Of a DNA stretch of 64,000 nucleotides, positions 37,970 to 45,905 are shown one piece after another. Source of the DNA: Vibrio algarum (lineage in GTDB: Bacteria > Pseudomonadota > Gammaproteobacteria > Enterobacterales > Vibrionaceae); the NCBI RefSeq assembly GCF_028204155.1, contig NZ_JAQLOI010000001.1, forward strand, positions 682,001 to 746,000, in the 5' to 3' direction. Within the stretch, counting starts at the first letter, position 1; each line of letters opens with the position of its first letter. A model generated the notes under the pieces. The model was not told where the DNA came from and did no database searches. It saw only the letters and a list, made by a program, of their open reading frames with translations. The translations under genes and the position numbers were made by a program.

Positions 37970-38143
37970 ATGGAAAACAAAACGGAAGTGATACTTCAAG
38001 AAGCACAAGAGGCGGCCACGTTGTTTAAACCGCCTTGGGGAATGAACCACATTAAACCGCTATTGATTAATGTGGTTTGGTTGTTGAAGTCGTTTAATGC
38101 GCGCCTTGCCGCACTCGAAAAAGGAGCGCGAAATGACCGATAA
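37970..38143 (+). CDS. Small provirus protein of unknown function
   Basis: A 57-residue protein (MENKTEVILQEAQEAATLFK) with a hydrophobic middle (PLLINVVWLLKSF) and a basic end. It starts after GAGGAACCAAC and overlaps the next gene by 11 bases. It may be a small membrane-associated or scaffolding protein; not recognised. Confidence 0.5.
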   Translation: MENKTEVILQEAQEAATLFKPPWGMNHIKPLLINVVWLLKSFNARLAALEKGARNDR

Positions 38144-38534
38144 AACCCCACTCGGTTATGTGGTTTGTACCACTTGCCAATCACCTAAAGCCATTTATCA
38201 AGGAAGCGGCAGACGCATTAAGTATGTGTTTGGTCGCTGCGAATGTGGTTTAGATAACCGCACTAAACCGCCCGTTCAAGCGGTCATGAGTGCTTATAAA
38301 CCTCTTGAAGAAGTGAAGGCCGAACTGGAAGCACTAAATCAACCGGTTGAATCACCTCCAGAGCCATTATTTACCCCTATTGAGAGTGATAACGAACCAC
38401 AAACGTTGAGTGATAGTGATCCACAAAGTGAAGTGGAAACGAAGCCCTTATTTACCGCTAAACGCATTGGCATTGCGGCTGCGGTGGGTTTGGTGATTGG
38501 CGGTGCAATTAAAGCAGTAAGGGCGGTGGCGTAA
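38133..38534 (+). CDS. Provirus zinc-ribbon protein with a C-terminal membrane segment
   Basis: A 133-residue protein. Residues 7-50 hold four cysteines (CTTCQ and CECG) arranged like a zinc ribbon; an acidic, proline-rich linker follows; a C-terminal hydrophobic segment (IGIAAAVGLVIGGAIKAV) is a likely membrane anchor. The chosen ATG at 38133 follows AAAGGAGCG. Its last base is the first of the next gene. PM2-like viruses have an internal membrane with many such small anchored proteins, so a virion role is likely, but the exact counterpart is unknown. Confidence 0.6.
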   Translation: MTDKTPLGYVVCTTCQSPKAIYQGSGRRIKYVFGRCECGLDNRTKPPVQAVMSAYKPLEEVKAELEALNQPVESPPEPLFTPIESDNEPQTLSDSDPQSEVETKPLFTAKRIGIAAAVGLVIGGAIKAVRAVA

Positions 38535-39025
38535 TGGAGCAGATAACCGATAACCCAACCATAGACATGAATGAGCAAGAAACCCGTTCAAAAGAAGCGG
38601 TGAGCGCATTGATTTCTGAAATGGATGGTGAAGATTTTGACACCAATGAAGTAGTTCAAGATAACGCGCAAAAGCGCAAAGAGGACGCCAAAAAAGCCGC
38701 TGATGCGGTGGCGCTTAATCTTGCAAAGGAAAATGCGGCCAAAGGGGTGGCGGCTTTTGATTTTGGTTTGAAACTGGCGGATGAGCGTTTAGGCGTGGAC
38801 GATATGCAGGGCGGTTTACTTGTGGAAACGGCCGCACCGGTATTGATGAAGTATGCCGTTGAGCCGCCTCAATGGTTTAAAGATTGGGGCGCAGAAATGC
38901 AACTGGCGGGGGCGTTTTGTTTTGTGGCGTTCATGCAGTACAAAACCTTAATTGAACTGCGCAAGATAGATGCCGCCAGAGCCAAAGAAGCGCTTAAGCG
39001 AGGTGACAAAGATGGAACCCATTAA
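38534..39025 (+). CDS. Provirus protein, probable membrane-associated
   Basis: A 163-residue protein with an acidic helical N-terminal half rich in Asp, Glu, Ala and Lys (about residues 1-80) and one moderately hydrophobic stretch near residues 125-140 (AEMQLAGAFCFVAFMQY). It overlaps the start of the packaging ATPase by 14 bases. Not recognised; in PM2-like layouts this position just before the ATPase holds virion or assembly proteins. Confidence 0.55.
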   Translation: MEQITDNPTIDMNEQETRSKEAVSALISEMDGEDFDTNEVVQDNAQKRKEDAKKAADAVALNLAKENAAKGVAAFDFGLKLADERLGVDDMQGGLLVETAAPVLMKYAVEPPQWFKDWGAEMQLAGAFCFVAFMQYKTLIELRKIDAARAKEALKRGDKDGTH

Positions 39026-39671
39026 CAACAATAACAAGTTGTCGAACGGTCATATCTTTTGTGTTGGCATGTCGGGAAGTGGCAAGTCCTCAGCGGCCAA
39101 AAAGCTCTTTGTGCAAGCCACTGACCAAGTGGTGATATTTGATCCTAAAAAAGAGTATGACGGTTATCTTCATGGCCGAAAAATTCGGATTTACCAAAAG
39201 CTTGGTGACTTCTCTCGTGCCCTGCTTGCCGGTCGAGAAACCAAACAAGGTTTTAAAATCTGTTGGCAGCCACAAAAAGAAACCACCATTAAAGACTTCG
39301 ATATGTTTTGCAAAGTGGTTTGGGCAGCCGGTGACGGAAAGCATGTTAAGCCGCTCAAAGTGGTGTGTGAAGAAGTGGCCGAGCACAGCCCTAATGCCGG
39401 TAAAGCCACGGGATATCATGGCAAGCTTTTGCGATTGGGCCGCTCTTACAATATTCACACGATTAACCTCTTCCAACGTGGTCAAGAAGTCTCAAAGACC
39501 ATTATTGATAACTGTCAATTTGCCTGTGTGATGATGCAAAAGACCTTTGCCAGTGCGCAATATCTAGAAAAAATGACCGGTATTGCCGCAAGGGAGATAG
39601 ATAAATTAGACAAACTGGAATACCTACTTCAAGACGGAAAGCACTATAAACGGGGGGCAATTCGGTGGTGA
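39012..39671 (+). CDS. Virion packaging ATPase (P9/A32-like)
   Basis: A 219-residue ATPase of the FtsK/HerA group, the size of the PM2 genome-packaging ATPase P9. Walker A is CVGMSGSGKSSAAKKLF near residue 25; Walker B lies in LKVVCEEVAEH near residue 120; the downstream arginine-rich LLRLGRSYNIHTINLFQRG fits the family. The start MEPINNNNK (39012) is chosen over the longer frame because it follows the preceding gene in the usual overlapping way. Such ATPases pump DNA into capsids with double-jelly-roll proteins. Confidence 0.85.
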   Translation: MEPINNNNKLSNGHIFCVGMSGSGKSSAAKKLFVQATDQVVIFDPKKEYDGYLHGRKIRIYQKLGDFSRALLAGRETKQGFKICWQPQKETTIKDFDMFCKVVWAAGDGKHVKPLKVVCEEVAEHSPNAGKATGYHGKLLRLGRSYNIHTINLFQRGQEVSKTIIDNCQFACVMMQKTFASAQYLEKMTGIAAREIDKLDKLEYLLQDGKHYKRGAIRW

Positions 39672-39673
39672 TT

Positions 39674-39689
39674 TGTGAAGTTAATCACA
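39674..39689. promoter_or_regulatory. CRP-like palindrome TGTGA-N6-TCACA
   Basis: TGTGAAGTTAATCACA, a perfect half-site pair with a 6-base spacer as in the CRP consensus, three bases after the ATPase stop and followed by further TCACA-like copies. No clear promoter is seen at the right distance, and a terminator lies 60 bases downstream. Confidence 0.4.
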
Positions 39690-39750
39690 TCTAGTCACAA
39701 CCCTTTCACAAAAAGTATTCGGTCAAGAGAGTGAAACCAATGATGAACTG

Positions 39751-39782
39751 AAAGCCGTAGCCGTAATGCTGCGGCTTTTTTA
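39751..39782 (+). terminator. Rho-independent terminator after the ATPase gene
   Basis: AAAGCCGTAGC / GCTGCGGCTTT stem with a T run, separating the early/packaging genes from the capsid operon. Confidence 0.85.
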
Positions 39783-39811
39783 TTTCTCATTCACTGAAAA
39801 AGGTTTTACTC

Positions 39812-39913
39812 ATGAAACTAGATTGGAAAGCAATCCTTGTAGGCGCGGCCGTTGCTGCGGCTGTCGTATGGGCATCAAACAACGTTGATGCTGTTGAAGA
39901 TGTGATTGGCTAA
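39812..39913 (+). CDS. Tiny single-span membrane protein of the provirus
   Basis: A 33-residue protein, MKLDWKAILVGAAVAAAVVW and a short polar tail; one membrane span covers almost half of it. It lies 11 bases before the major capsid gene. Tiny membrane proteins next to the capsid gene are characteristic of PM2-type virions, which contain a lipid vesicle. The identity is inferred from size and place only. Confidence 0.6.
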   Translation: MKLDWKAILVGAAVAAAVVWASNNVDAVEDVIG

Positions 39914-39924
39914 TCGGGGGCATT

Positions 39925-40785
39925 ATGCAATTAGTAAAAACACCATTTGCACCACGCGCCAAAGAGCTTGACCCCGTTGAAGGTGTCGCTTGGGGGCAGC
40001 GTCCGAGTTTGCGTTTAGTGCCTGGGCCAACGTATCACGACATTGAACTTATCACGAACATCACCGACGCCACCGATATTGAACGTATCGAAGTGGTCAA
40101 CGGTGGTGACAGTATCGTTTCCTTGTCGGGCAAGTCGCTTGCGGTCATTACTGACCACGCCAAAGTGTACAAAGAAGCCGGTCGTTATGTCATTCCGTTT
40201 GGTGAGCGCAAAGCGCGTACTAAAATCGGCATGCGTCAAAGTGATTTGGTCACCCTTCAAGGTGAAATTTGGTTTGTGTACATCACGCTTAAAACCTCAC
40301 CAAATTCTGTTGATGGTAATGGCGACCCAGTAACACAACCGACTATCCGCGCTCGTGCTCATGTGCTTCCTTCGCAAGATACCCGTTACTACATGCCAAA
40401 AATCAATGAACTGACGTGGAACGCTGCGGCCGCAGGTCGTACTCCATTTGACTATCCAGAGCGTAGCCCTGCGGTCAACTTAAAGCGCGTTCATTTTGGC
40501 GGCAATGACATTACTCGTATGCGAGTCCTTCGAGACAACATTGAACAGTTCAATGCAACTAAAGCCGATAACGATTTCGACTTAAAGCAAGCCGAACTTG
40601 AACCCATGGCAGACCACTTCACGTTGGATTTTATCAGCTATGGCTTTGCGGCCGACGGCATGATGAACACGGCTTCAAACCAAGAATTTAAGTTTGAAGT
40701 GGAAAAAAGCAATGCGGGTGCCATTCCATTGATTGTTGAACGTGTTGACCAAGTCGCACCGCTTCCTAATCAAACGCAAAAATAA
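39925..40785 (+). CDS. Major capsid protein, double jelly-roll (PM2 P2-like)
   Basis: A 286-residue protein. From memory it aligns with PM2 P2 along its length: GPTYHDIELI near residue 33, the DIERIEVVNGGDSIVSLSG strand pair, KRVHFGGNDITRMRVLRDN in the second half, and the NATKADNDFDLKQAELEPMA stretch, where P2 has KADNDYILEQYG. The near-end FTLDFISYGFAADGMM corresponds to a TIDFMLEG segment. P2-type proteins fold as two jelly rolls and form pseudo-hexameric capsomers. The GGGGG ribosome-binding site region and neighbouring tiny membrane genes agree with that role. Confidence 0.8.
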   Translation: MQLVKTPFAPRAKELDPVEGVAWGQRPSLRLVPGPTYHDIELITNITDATDIERIEVVNGGDSIVSLSGKSLAVITDHAKVYKEAGRYVIPFGERKARTKIGMRQSDLVTLQGEIWFVYITLKTSPNSVDGNGDPVTQPTIRARAHVLPSQDTRYYMPKINELTWNAAAAGRTPFDYPERSPAVNLKRVHFGGNDITRMRVLRDNIEQFNATKADNDFDLKQAELEPMADHFTLDFISYGFAADGMMNTASNQEFKFEVEKSNAGAIPLIVERVDQVAPLPNQTQK

Positions 40786-40794
40786 GGGGGCGCT

Positions 40795-41081
40795 ATGTCT
40801 CTACTTGATGATGCAGGGGAATGGTTTGGCGGCATAACGGACACGGTCGTTGAGGGTGGCGAACGCTATTGGAATGCTTGGGTAGATTCTGAGGTTGAAA
40901 AGACCAAAGAAGCCGCACCGGAAGAGCAGCGTCCAACGTCCGAGCCCGCGCAGCAACCCACGGGGAGCTTGTCAATCCGTTGCCAGTGCAACCCAATTAT
41001 GGCTTTAACACACAAACCGCGCTTATTGCCGGTGTGTGGGGATTGGCCGTATTGGGTGTGATTATCGCGTTTAAGGATTAA
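40795..41081 (+). CDS. Provirus virion protein with C-terminal membrane span (frameshift)
   Basis: A protein of about 95 residues starting MSLLDDAGEWFGGITDTVVE behind GGGGGCGCT. As sequenced the frame ends at 41061 without a membrane span. Adding one G to the four G at 40962-40965 gives QQPTGELVNPLPVQPN and a C-terminal hydrophobic anchor (LIAGVWGLAVLGVIIAF), ending at 41081, six bases before the next gene. That reading suits a virion membrane protein; it is inferred, and no homologue is recognised. Confidence 0.6.
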
Positions 41082-41086
41082 CCATC

Positions 41087-41239
41087 ATGCCATTGATTTT
41101 ACTTTATCCATTACTCGGTGGTGCGGCCGGTTTTGCGGCTGGCTTCTTTACCGGCTCTAGTACCAAAAAGCTTATCGCGGTCACCGCTGTTGGTGGTGTG
41201 GGGCTTTATGCCTACAGCAAGCTAAAAGGGGGCAACTGA
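41087..41239 (+). CDS. Small two-span membrane protein of the provirus
   Basis: A 50-residue protein (MPLILLYPLLGGAAGFAAGF) with two hydrophobic segments separated by TGSSTKK and a basic end. Its stop overlaps the start of the next gene by one base. Likely a vesicle protein of the virion, from size and place. Confidence 0.6.
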   Translation: MPLILLYPLLGGAAGFAAGFFTGSSTKKLIAVTAVGGVGLYAYSKLKGGN

Positions 41240-41454
41240 TGCTAGGTGCATTAACGTCTTTAACCGGTGGCGGCTCCATGCCGATTGATGCAGGGGGTGG
41301 CGCTGCGGGGCCAAGTACCGCGACCGCAACCACAAACAACGGGTTCACTGTTGGCGGCCTAAATATGGGCGCAGGTGAAAGCAATAAGACCTTACTCGTT
41401 GTTGGGGCGGTTGGCTTGCTTGCGCTTTTCCTTCTCACTCGCGGAAAGAAATAA
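41239..41454 (+). CDS. Glycine-rich small membrane protein of the provirus
   Basis: A 71-residue protein. Residues 1-48 are rich in Gly, Ala, Thr and Ser (GGGSMPIDAGGGAAGPSTAT); the C terminus is a single span (LLVVGAVGLLALFLL) ending in basic RGKK. This layout, a flexible outer part with a membrane anchor, fits a vesicle-to-capsid linker, but there is no recognised homologue. Confidence 0.6.
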   Translation: MLGALTSLTGGGSMPIDAGGGAAGPSTATATTNNGFTVGGLNMGAGESNKTLLVVGAVGLLALFLLTRGKK

Positions 41455-41455
41455 C

Positions 41456-41869
41456 ATGAGCATTCGACTAATTCGCCCAGAGATGCCGGATTTTCCCGCG
41501 CATTGCGAAATCATTAAACCGGCCTTTGATGGGGCTCCGTATCCAAAACTCGAACACTCCGACATTGTGGAGCGAGTTCAAGGGCATCACGCGAGCTTTT
41601 ACCATTTCAAAGGGGACGGCTTTTCCGTTCGTATTATTGGTCAAGTCACTAACGACGGCTATTTACTCATTATTTCAGTCGGCCATGGCTTAGCCAAATG
41701 TATGCCGACCTTGATTGATGTGGTGAAAAAAGCCGGTCACAAGCGCTTGATTTGTCATACCTACAAAAAAGGCATGCGTCGGATATATCGAATGATTGGG
41801 GCGAGTGAAATCGAACGTATAGAACATAAGGGCGGAATTGTGGAAACCATTCACGCACTTGAGATTTAA
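41456..41869 (+). CDS. Provirus protein, possibly GNAT-like
   Basis: A 137-residue soluble protein starting MSIRLIRPEMPDFPAHCEII. The stretch KRLICHTYKKGMRRIYRMIG looks like the end of a GNAT acetyltransferase fold (helix followed by the strand IERIEHKGG), but the acetyl-CoA loop is not clear. It lies inside the virion gene group with two-base spacing. I do not assign a function. Confidence 0.5.
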   Translation: MSIRLIRPEMPDFPAHCEIIKPAFDGAPYPKLEHSDIVERVQGHHASFYHFKGDGFSVRIIGQVTNDGYLLIISVGHGLAKCMPTLIDVVKKAGHKRLICHTYKKGMRRIYRMIGASEIERIEHKGGIVETIHALEI

Positions 41870-41880
41870 GGGGTTTAGGT

Positions 41881-42354
41881 ATGGGTAAGGGCGGCAGTTC
41901 TAGCAGTACCAATAACACACAAACAACCAGTATTAGCGGTCAGAACGGGATACAGGGTGACAACCTTGGTGTGACCGTTGCCGGTGTCAATAACTCCAAA
42001 CTTGATATCACCATGACCGACCACGGGGCCATTGAAAAAGCCTCGGAAATGGCCGAGCTCACTATGACAACGTTAGGTGATGGAGTGGAGGCCGTCATTG
42101 ATAGCAATACCGACGTCACCACACACGCCATGGACAGCGTTGAGCGCGCCAGTAGTGTGAATGCGCAGCACTTAGCAGCCGTAGCCAGTAGCGCAGCCAC
42201 ACAGCACAGCAAAAGCCTTGATACCGTGGCTCAATTGGCAACCACACAAGCTGATGGTGGTCAGATTGAAACCACGCAGCAAGTGGTCAAAGCCATTGCC
42301 ATTGTTGTCGGTGGTGTCGCGGCTGTTTTCGTTGCCAGAGAGGTGTTCACATGA
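41881..42354 (+). CDS. Provirus virion protein with C-terminal membrane span
   Basis: A 157-residue protein. The first 45 residues are Ser/Thr/Asn/Gly-rich (MGKGGSSSSTNNTQTTSISG); a helical Ala/Thr-rich middle follows (residues 50-130); the C terminus is a membrane span (VVKAIAIVVGGVAAVFVA). Its stop overlaps the next gene's start by four bases. The layout suggests a stalk or internal membrane protein of the virion, by analogy only. Confidence 0.55.
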   Translation: MGKGGSSSSTNNTQTTSISGQNGIQGDNLGVTVAGVNNSKLDITMTDHGAIEKASEMAELTMTTLGDGVEAVIDSNTDVTTHAMDSVERASSVNAQHLAAVASSAATQHSKSLDTVAQLATTQADGGQIETTQQVVKAIAIVVGGVAAVFVAREVFT

Positions 42355-43043
42355 CCATTAAACGACTAATGCAAGCCAATGAATCGTTGCAGTTTGAATG
42401 TATGGGCGACTTTGCATTTATTGCTCAAGCGACCGGTGATATTCGATTGCGTGACGGACAAGGCTCTTACCTTCTAAAGCAAGGGGCGCAGATTAAATCT
42501 GCCACCCTGCGCGGTCGGTTGTATGTCGATAACTTGGGTGACACTGGTGTTGTCGAAATCATCACCGGCAATGGTGAGTATATCGCTCCACAGCTTTCAC
42601 AAATGGAAGTGGTGAAGCAGCCGCCCATGGAAATACAAGCGGGGCAGTCCATTGATATTAACGTGCTTCCTGCGATTCAAATTGAAGCGGGGCAAGCTAT
42701 CGAGGTTAGCGCCCTACCAGAGCTGCAAATTGAAGCCGGTCAAAGTATCGAAGTGAATGCGCTACCGGCCATTCAAGTGGAGGCAGGACAAAGCATAGAA
42801 GTGAGCGCATTGCCGCTTGCTAATGGCTTTGAGTCTACCGTAGGCGAAATGCCTCACACCATTGATGAGAGCTTAACTCGTACCACGCTCATCATCAAAG
42901 CAATGACAACCAATGTTAGCCCTGTATTAGTTGGAGCGTTTGAGCTTCATGGCGGGGAAAAACTCCAATTAAACACAACCGCTGAAATCACGTTAACTGG
43001 TGATGTCGGTGACCAAGTAAGCATTATTGAGGTGCATCTATGA
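42351..43043 (+). CDS. Provirus protein with four 16-residue repeats, candidate spike component
   Basis: A 230-residue protein. Residues 91-154 are four tandem repeats of 16 residues, consensus PAIQIEAGQSIEVSAL, which look like turns of a beta-solenoid. The flanking parts are strand-rich: the N-terminal half starts MTIKRLMQANESLQFECMGD and the C-terminal end is LTGDVGDQVSIIEVHL. It overlaps the next gene by four bases. Repetitive beta structures of this kind are common in viral fibres and spikes, so it may bind the host at the capsid vertices; this is inference. Confidence 0.55.
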   Translation: MTIKRLMQANESLQFECMGDFAFIAQATGDIRLRDGQGSYLLKQGAQIKSATLRGRLYVDNLGDTGVVEIITGNGEYIAPQLSQMEVVKQPPMEIQAGQSIDINVLPAIQIEAGQAIEVSALPELQIEAGQSIEVNALPAIQVEAGQSIEVSALPLANGFESTVGEMPHTIDESLTRTTLIIKAMTTNVSPVLVGAFELHGGEKLQLNTTAEITLTGDVGDQVSIIEVHL

Positions 43044-43644
43044 GTGTATTGAGCGAGATGCCGCAAGGCTCCCAACGCACAAAAATTGAATATCTAGCGG
43101 ATAAAATAGACAACTTTGAGGGGGTGGAAGCGATACCCCGCTCAATATCATCTTTGCTGTGTTTGATAGAGAAATTGATTCGGGTGAATACTCTCTAAGG
43201 CAAGACATTACCGAGTGGATAGACGCCCAGTATTTGCGAGATGGAACAGACGAAATTGATTTTGGCAAAGCGATTCATGAAGTGATTGACCGTGAAGGTG
43301 GTGCCAGTGATGTGCGCATTTGTCTATCTGTCTCAGCCCTTTTTGAAAGCGACACGATAGATGCCGATGCGGTCTATTCCATGAATATCGGTGTGGTAAG
43401 AGATAACGACATGGGTGTGGTTCCTGACACCATTCCGCTAACCATTCTTAACGGGTTCTACTATCACACCAGTGGGATCATGACGTTGACCTTCCCTGTA
43501 GAAAATATGGACATGAACGTGTTCGATGATTTTCGTTTGCGGATAGGTATTTTCGAAAATGGTAGTCCTGTTGGGCCTCCAATGGGCGGTGTATTCAAAG
43601 CCATTATTCACCGTGTCGATATACGACAACCTGAGTTTAATTAA
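43040..43644 (+). CDS. Provirus virion protein of unknown role (frameshift)
   Basis: A protein of about 201 residues starting MSVLSEMPQGSQRTKIEYLA at 43040, overlapping the previous stop. As sequenced it breaks at five G (43119-43123); six give DNFEGGGSDTPLNIIFAVFD and join the long downstream frame that ends at 43644. The restored protein is strand-rich and acidic. It is paired with the repeat protein upstream, so the two may form one vertex complex. Not recognised. Confidence 0.55.
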
Positions 43645-43645
43645 T

Positions 43646-44149
43646 ATGAAAATGCTAGTGATTGGCGTGTTGGCTGTCATAGCGATTAAGTATGTGACTC
43701 GGCCAAAACTAACAAATGATGAACTGCTCTATTTAAACGGAGGCGCTATGTCTAGAGTGAATCGAGGGATACGCAACAACAATCCGCTCAACATCAAAGA
43801 GGGGAATAATTGGCAAGGTGAAAGCGACACCAATATTGATCCTGTCTTTGAAGAATTTGAACATCCTAAATATGGGTTCCGCGCAGGGGCGAAGCTCTTG
43901 CGCAACTATGAAAAGCTGTATGGCCTCAATTCAGTGCGCGGCATCATCTCTAAGTTTGCACCGTCGAGTGAAAACCACACAGAAAACTACATCACGTTCG
44001 TAGCGAAAGAACTCGGTGTTAACTCAGAGAACACATTGAATCTTTGGGACGATGATTTGTTAGCTCGAATGCTTCACGCCATGTCCATCATGGAAAATGG
44101 GCGTCACTACTCATTGTCCGAGGCGAAAAAAGGAGTCGAACTGGCATGA
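43646..44149 (+). CDS. Virion peptidoglycan hydrolase / lysozyme-like protein
   Basis: A 167-residue protein: a hydrophobic N-terminal anchor (MLVIGVLAVIAIKYV) and then a lysozyme-like module with RGIRNNNPLNIKEGNNWQGE, the YGFRAGAKLLRNYEKLYG segment and the ISKFAPSSENHTENYI segment. This pattern recurs in phage virion proteins that open the cell wall during entry or exit. Catalytic residues are not certain. The start MKMLVIGV at 43646 is preferred because it follows the previous stop by one base. Its end overlaps the next tiny gene. Confidence 0.65.
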   Translation: MKMLVIGVLAVIAIKYVTRPKLTNDELLYLNGGAMSRVNRGIRNNNPLNIKEGNNWQGESDTNIDPVFEEFEHPKYGFRAGAKLLRNYEKLYGLNSVRGIISKFAPSSENHTENYITFVAKELGVNSENTLNLWDDDLLARMLHAMSIMENGRHYSLSEAKKGVELA

Positions 44150-44247
44150 GTAAGAAAGAGATGTTTCAAAAAATACTAATTGGTGTAGGCGCAACGATTC
44201 TAGGCGCCTATGCAGTCAAATGGCTAAAAGGAAATAAACTGTTATGA
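44146..44247 (+). CDS. Tiny single-span membrane protein of the provirus
   Basis: A 33-residue protein (MSKKEMFQKILIGVGATILG) with one span and a basic end. It overlaps both neighbours by four bases, so it belongs to the same translationally coupled row. Confidence 0.55.
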   Translation: MSKKEMFQKILIGVGATILGAYAVKWLKGNKLL

Positions 44248-44468
44248 ATAAATTTTTTAAGAAAATTGGACTCGACTTATCGCAACCGAGCACCAAAAAG
44301 GGGCTAGTATTGGTGGCATCAGGCGCAGCACTTGCCACTGGTCATCCAGAGTTAATATCTGCATCGGTCACCGGTTCAGGCGTTCAAATCGGGGGACTGA
44401 TTGGCGCTACTGTTCCACTGCTTATTGGTATCTATGAAGCGCTGCGCAATGAGCTTAAACATGATTGA
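44244..44468 (+). CDS. Holin-like small membrane protein of the provirus
   Basis: A 74-residue protein with two hydrophobic segments (GLVLVASGAALATG and GGLIGATVPLLIGIYEAL) joined by a short polar loop, and charged ends. The size, topology and position after the hydrolase gene fit a class II holin that would release it or depolarise the membrane. It is the last gene of the virion/lysis module; a bidirectional terminator follows about 120 bases later. Confidence 0.55.
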   Translation: MNKFFKKIGLDLSQPSTKKGLVLVASGAALATGHPELISASVTGSGVQIGGLIGATVPLLIGIYEALRNELKHD

Positions 44469-44773
44469 GCATAATGTAACGCTCAGCGTCAGTAGGTTTC
44501 CATTAACAATGGTTTGTCACTACTTGCCTTAGATTCAGGTATCAATAGATAACATTAGAAGCTAAGTTATTTCAGTCGAGTATAAAGTACAAAAAACCAC
44601 TCAGAGAAGTGGTTTTTTGTACTTATGAATAAAGATATTAACTCTCGATATATACATTTTTAAACAATTAACCATAATAAAGTCAAAATGTAAGTAATAC
44701 TAAATTGAGTGAATAAAAAAAGAGTAAGATAGGGAAAACTCAAATAAAGCATAAATCAAAAGGGTAGGGTCGT
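44469..44773. other. Gap between the virion module and the cargo genes
   Basis: An AT-rich gap without a supported gene. It holds the terminator at 44587-44622 and the presumed promoter of the cargo gene; AGGGTAGGG just before the ATG is a plausible ribosome-binding site, but I see no clear -35/-10 pair. Base composition drops sharply here compared with the virion genes. Confidence 0.5.
44587..44622. terminator. Bidirectional terminator closing the virion module
   Basis: GTACAAAAAACCACT / AGTGGTTTTTTGTAC perfect 15-base arms with a short loop; A and T runs make it work in both directions. Confidence 0.85.
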
Positions 44774-45705
44774 ATGGGCGAACAGAAATGGATAAACCTG
44801 AAAGGGTTCGACAAAATAGAAGGTAATACAATAGATTACTGCCCTCCTGCCCAGTCGGTCAGTAAAGAAGGTGGTGAGGAGTCACAAAATCAAACACTTC
44901 ATTACGAAACGTATAAAACTAATAGAGAATTTATAACGGGTAAATTTACATTCAAGGTTAATTTGAATGACTTTGGTACTACGTTCTCATTGGTACTAGG
45001 GCAAGGTACTAGCCCTGTTTATATTACATTTACTACAGTTGATATACCAAAAGTAACTATTCAATGGCAGCATAACTATACTAAAGCTTTTATCCCTGTA
45101 GCTAGTTCAGTAACTCAATTTTCATTTAAAAAAGACCAAGAACTCCAAGTTAGCATAGAGGCAAATGCGGACTCAACCAAGGTTTTTATTGAAGGAATGG
45201 AAATTGTGTCTGGACAAGTGGCTTTATATAAATCATATCCTGAAATTGTTTTTCACGGTAATTCAAGTGTTTCTATCCGTGATATCAATATTACACCCAA
45301 TAAGCCTAAAGCATTCGTTGTTATGGAGTTTAGCCCTAAGTACGAATCCGTATATCGAGATGTGATACTCCCAATATGTGCAGAACTTCAAATAGAAGTT
45401 ATTAGAGCAGATGAGATTTCCAGTAATACGCCGATAATAGCCGATATTATAGAAAACATAAGGAAGTCATCGTTACTTATCGCAGAAATATCCCCCGATA
45501 ATCCGAACGTATTCTATGAGTTGGGATATGCACATGCTATAAATAAACAAGTAATACTTCTATGTAGCGACGCACGCGAAAAATTACCATTCGATATATC
45601 TGGTATAAGAACAATAATGTATTCGGATTCGATTAGCGGAAAAACGTATTTAGAAAAAAATTAACAGAACACTTAAAATCAAGCCTTGAATTACATAAAA
45701 ACTAG
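44774..45705 (+). CDS. Beta-sandwich + nucleoside deoxyribosyltransferase/TIR-like fusion, candidate defence effector
   Basis: As sequenced 296 residues, probably about 310. Residues 1-175 are strand-rich and resemble a LamG/concanavalin-like beta-sandwich (TGKFTFKVNLNDFGTTFSLV; low confidence). Residues 177-296 form a Rossmann-like domain of the nucleoside 2-deoxyribosyltransferase/TIR-like kind: KAFVVMEFSPKY, then SLLIAEISPDNPNVFYELGY with Glu249 at the expected catalytic place. Such domains act as NAD or nucleotide-cleaving effectors in retrons and related defence systems. The frame ends early at seven A (45654-45660); eight would add KKLTEHLKSSLELHKN to 45705. AT-rich, unlike the virion genes. 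Function is inference. Confidence 0.65.
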
Positions 45706-45717
45706 TTAAAAATTTTA

Positions 45718-45760
45718 AACAAAAGAAGGGCTATTATTAGTAATGGCCTTTCTTTTGTTT
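45718..45760 (+). terminator. Terminator between the two cargo genes
   Basis: AACAAAAGAAGG / CCTTTCTTTTGTT arms ending in a T-rich stretch; it suggests that the two cargo genes are separate transcripts or joined only by read-through. Confidence 0.65.
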
Positions 45761-45905
45761 AATATGCCATGGTAATGGCAGGCGTGGAGATATTCGAGTA
45801 CCTAATGTGCGAGATTGGTATTAACGTTACTAGGTGTTTTTGATTTTAAATAGTTGTTAATAAGCGTATAGTCGCGGTGATAACAAACAGTTGGAATTTG
45901 CGTGT

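Noticed and set aside
42621..42812. CRISPR-like or satellite repeat
   Set aside because: The 48-base units are coding, in frame, and diverged at the DNA level; there are no spacers.
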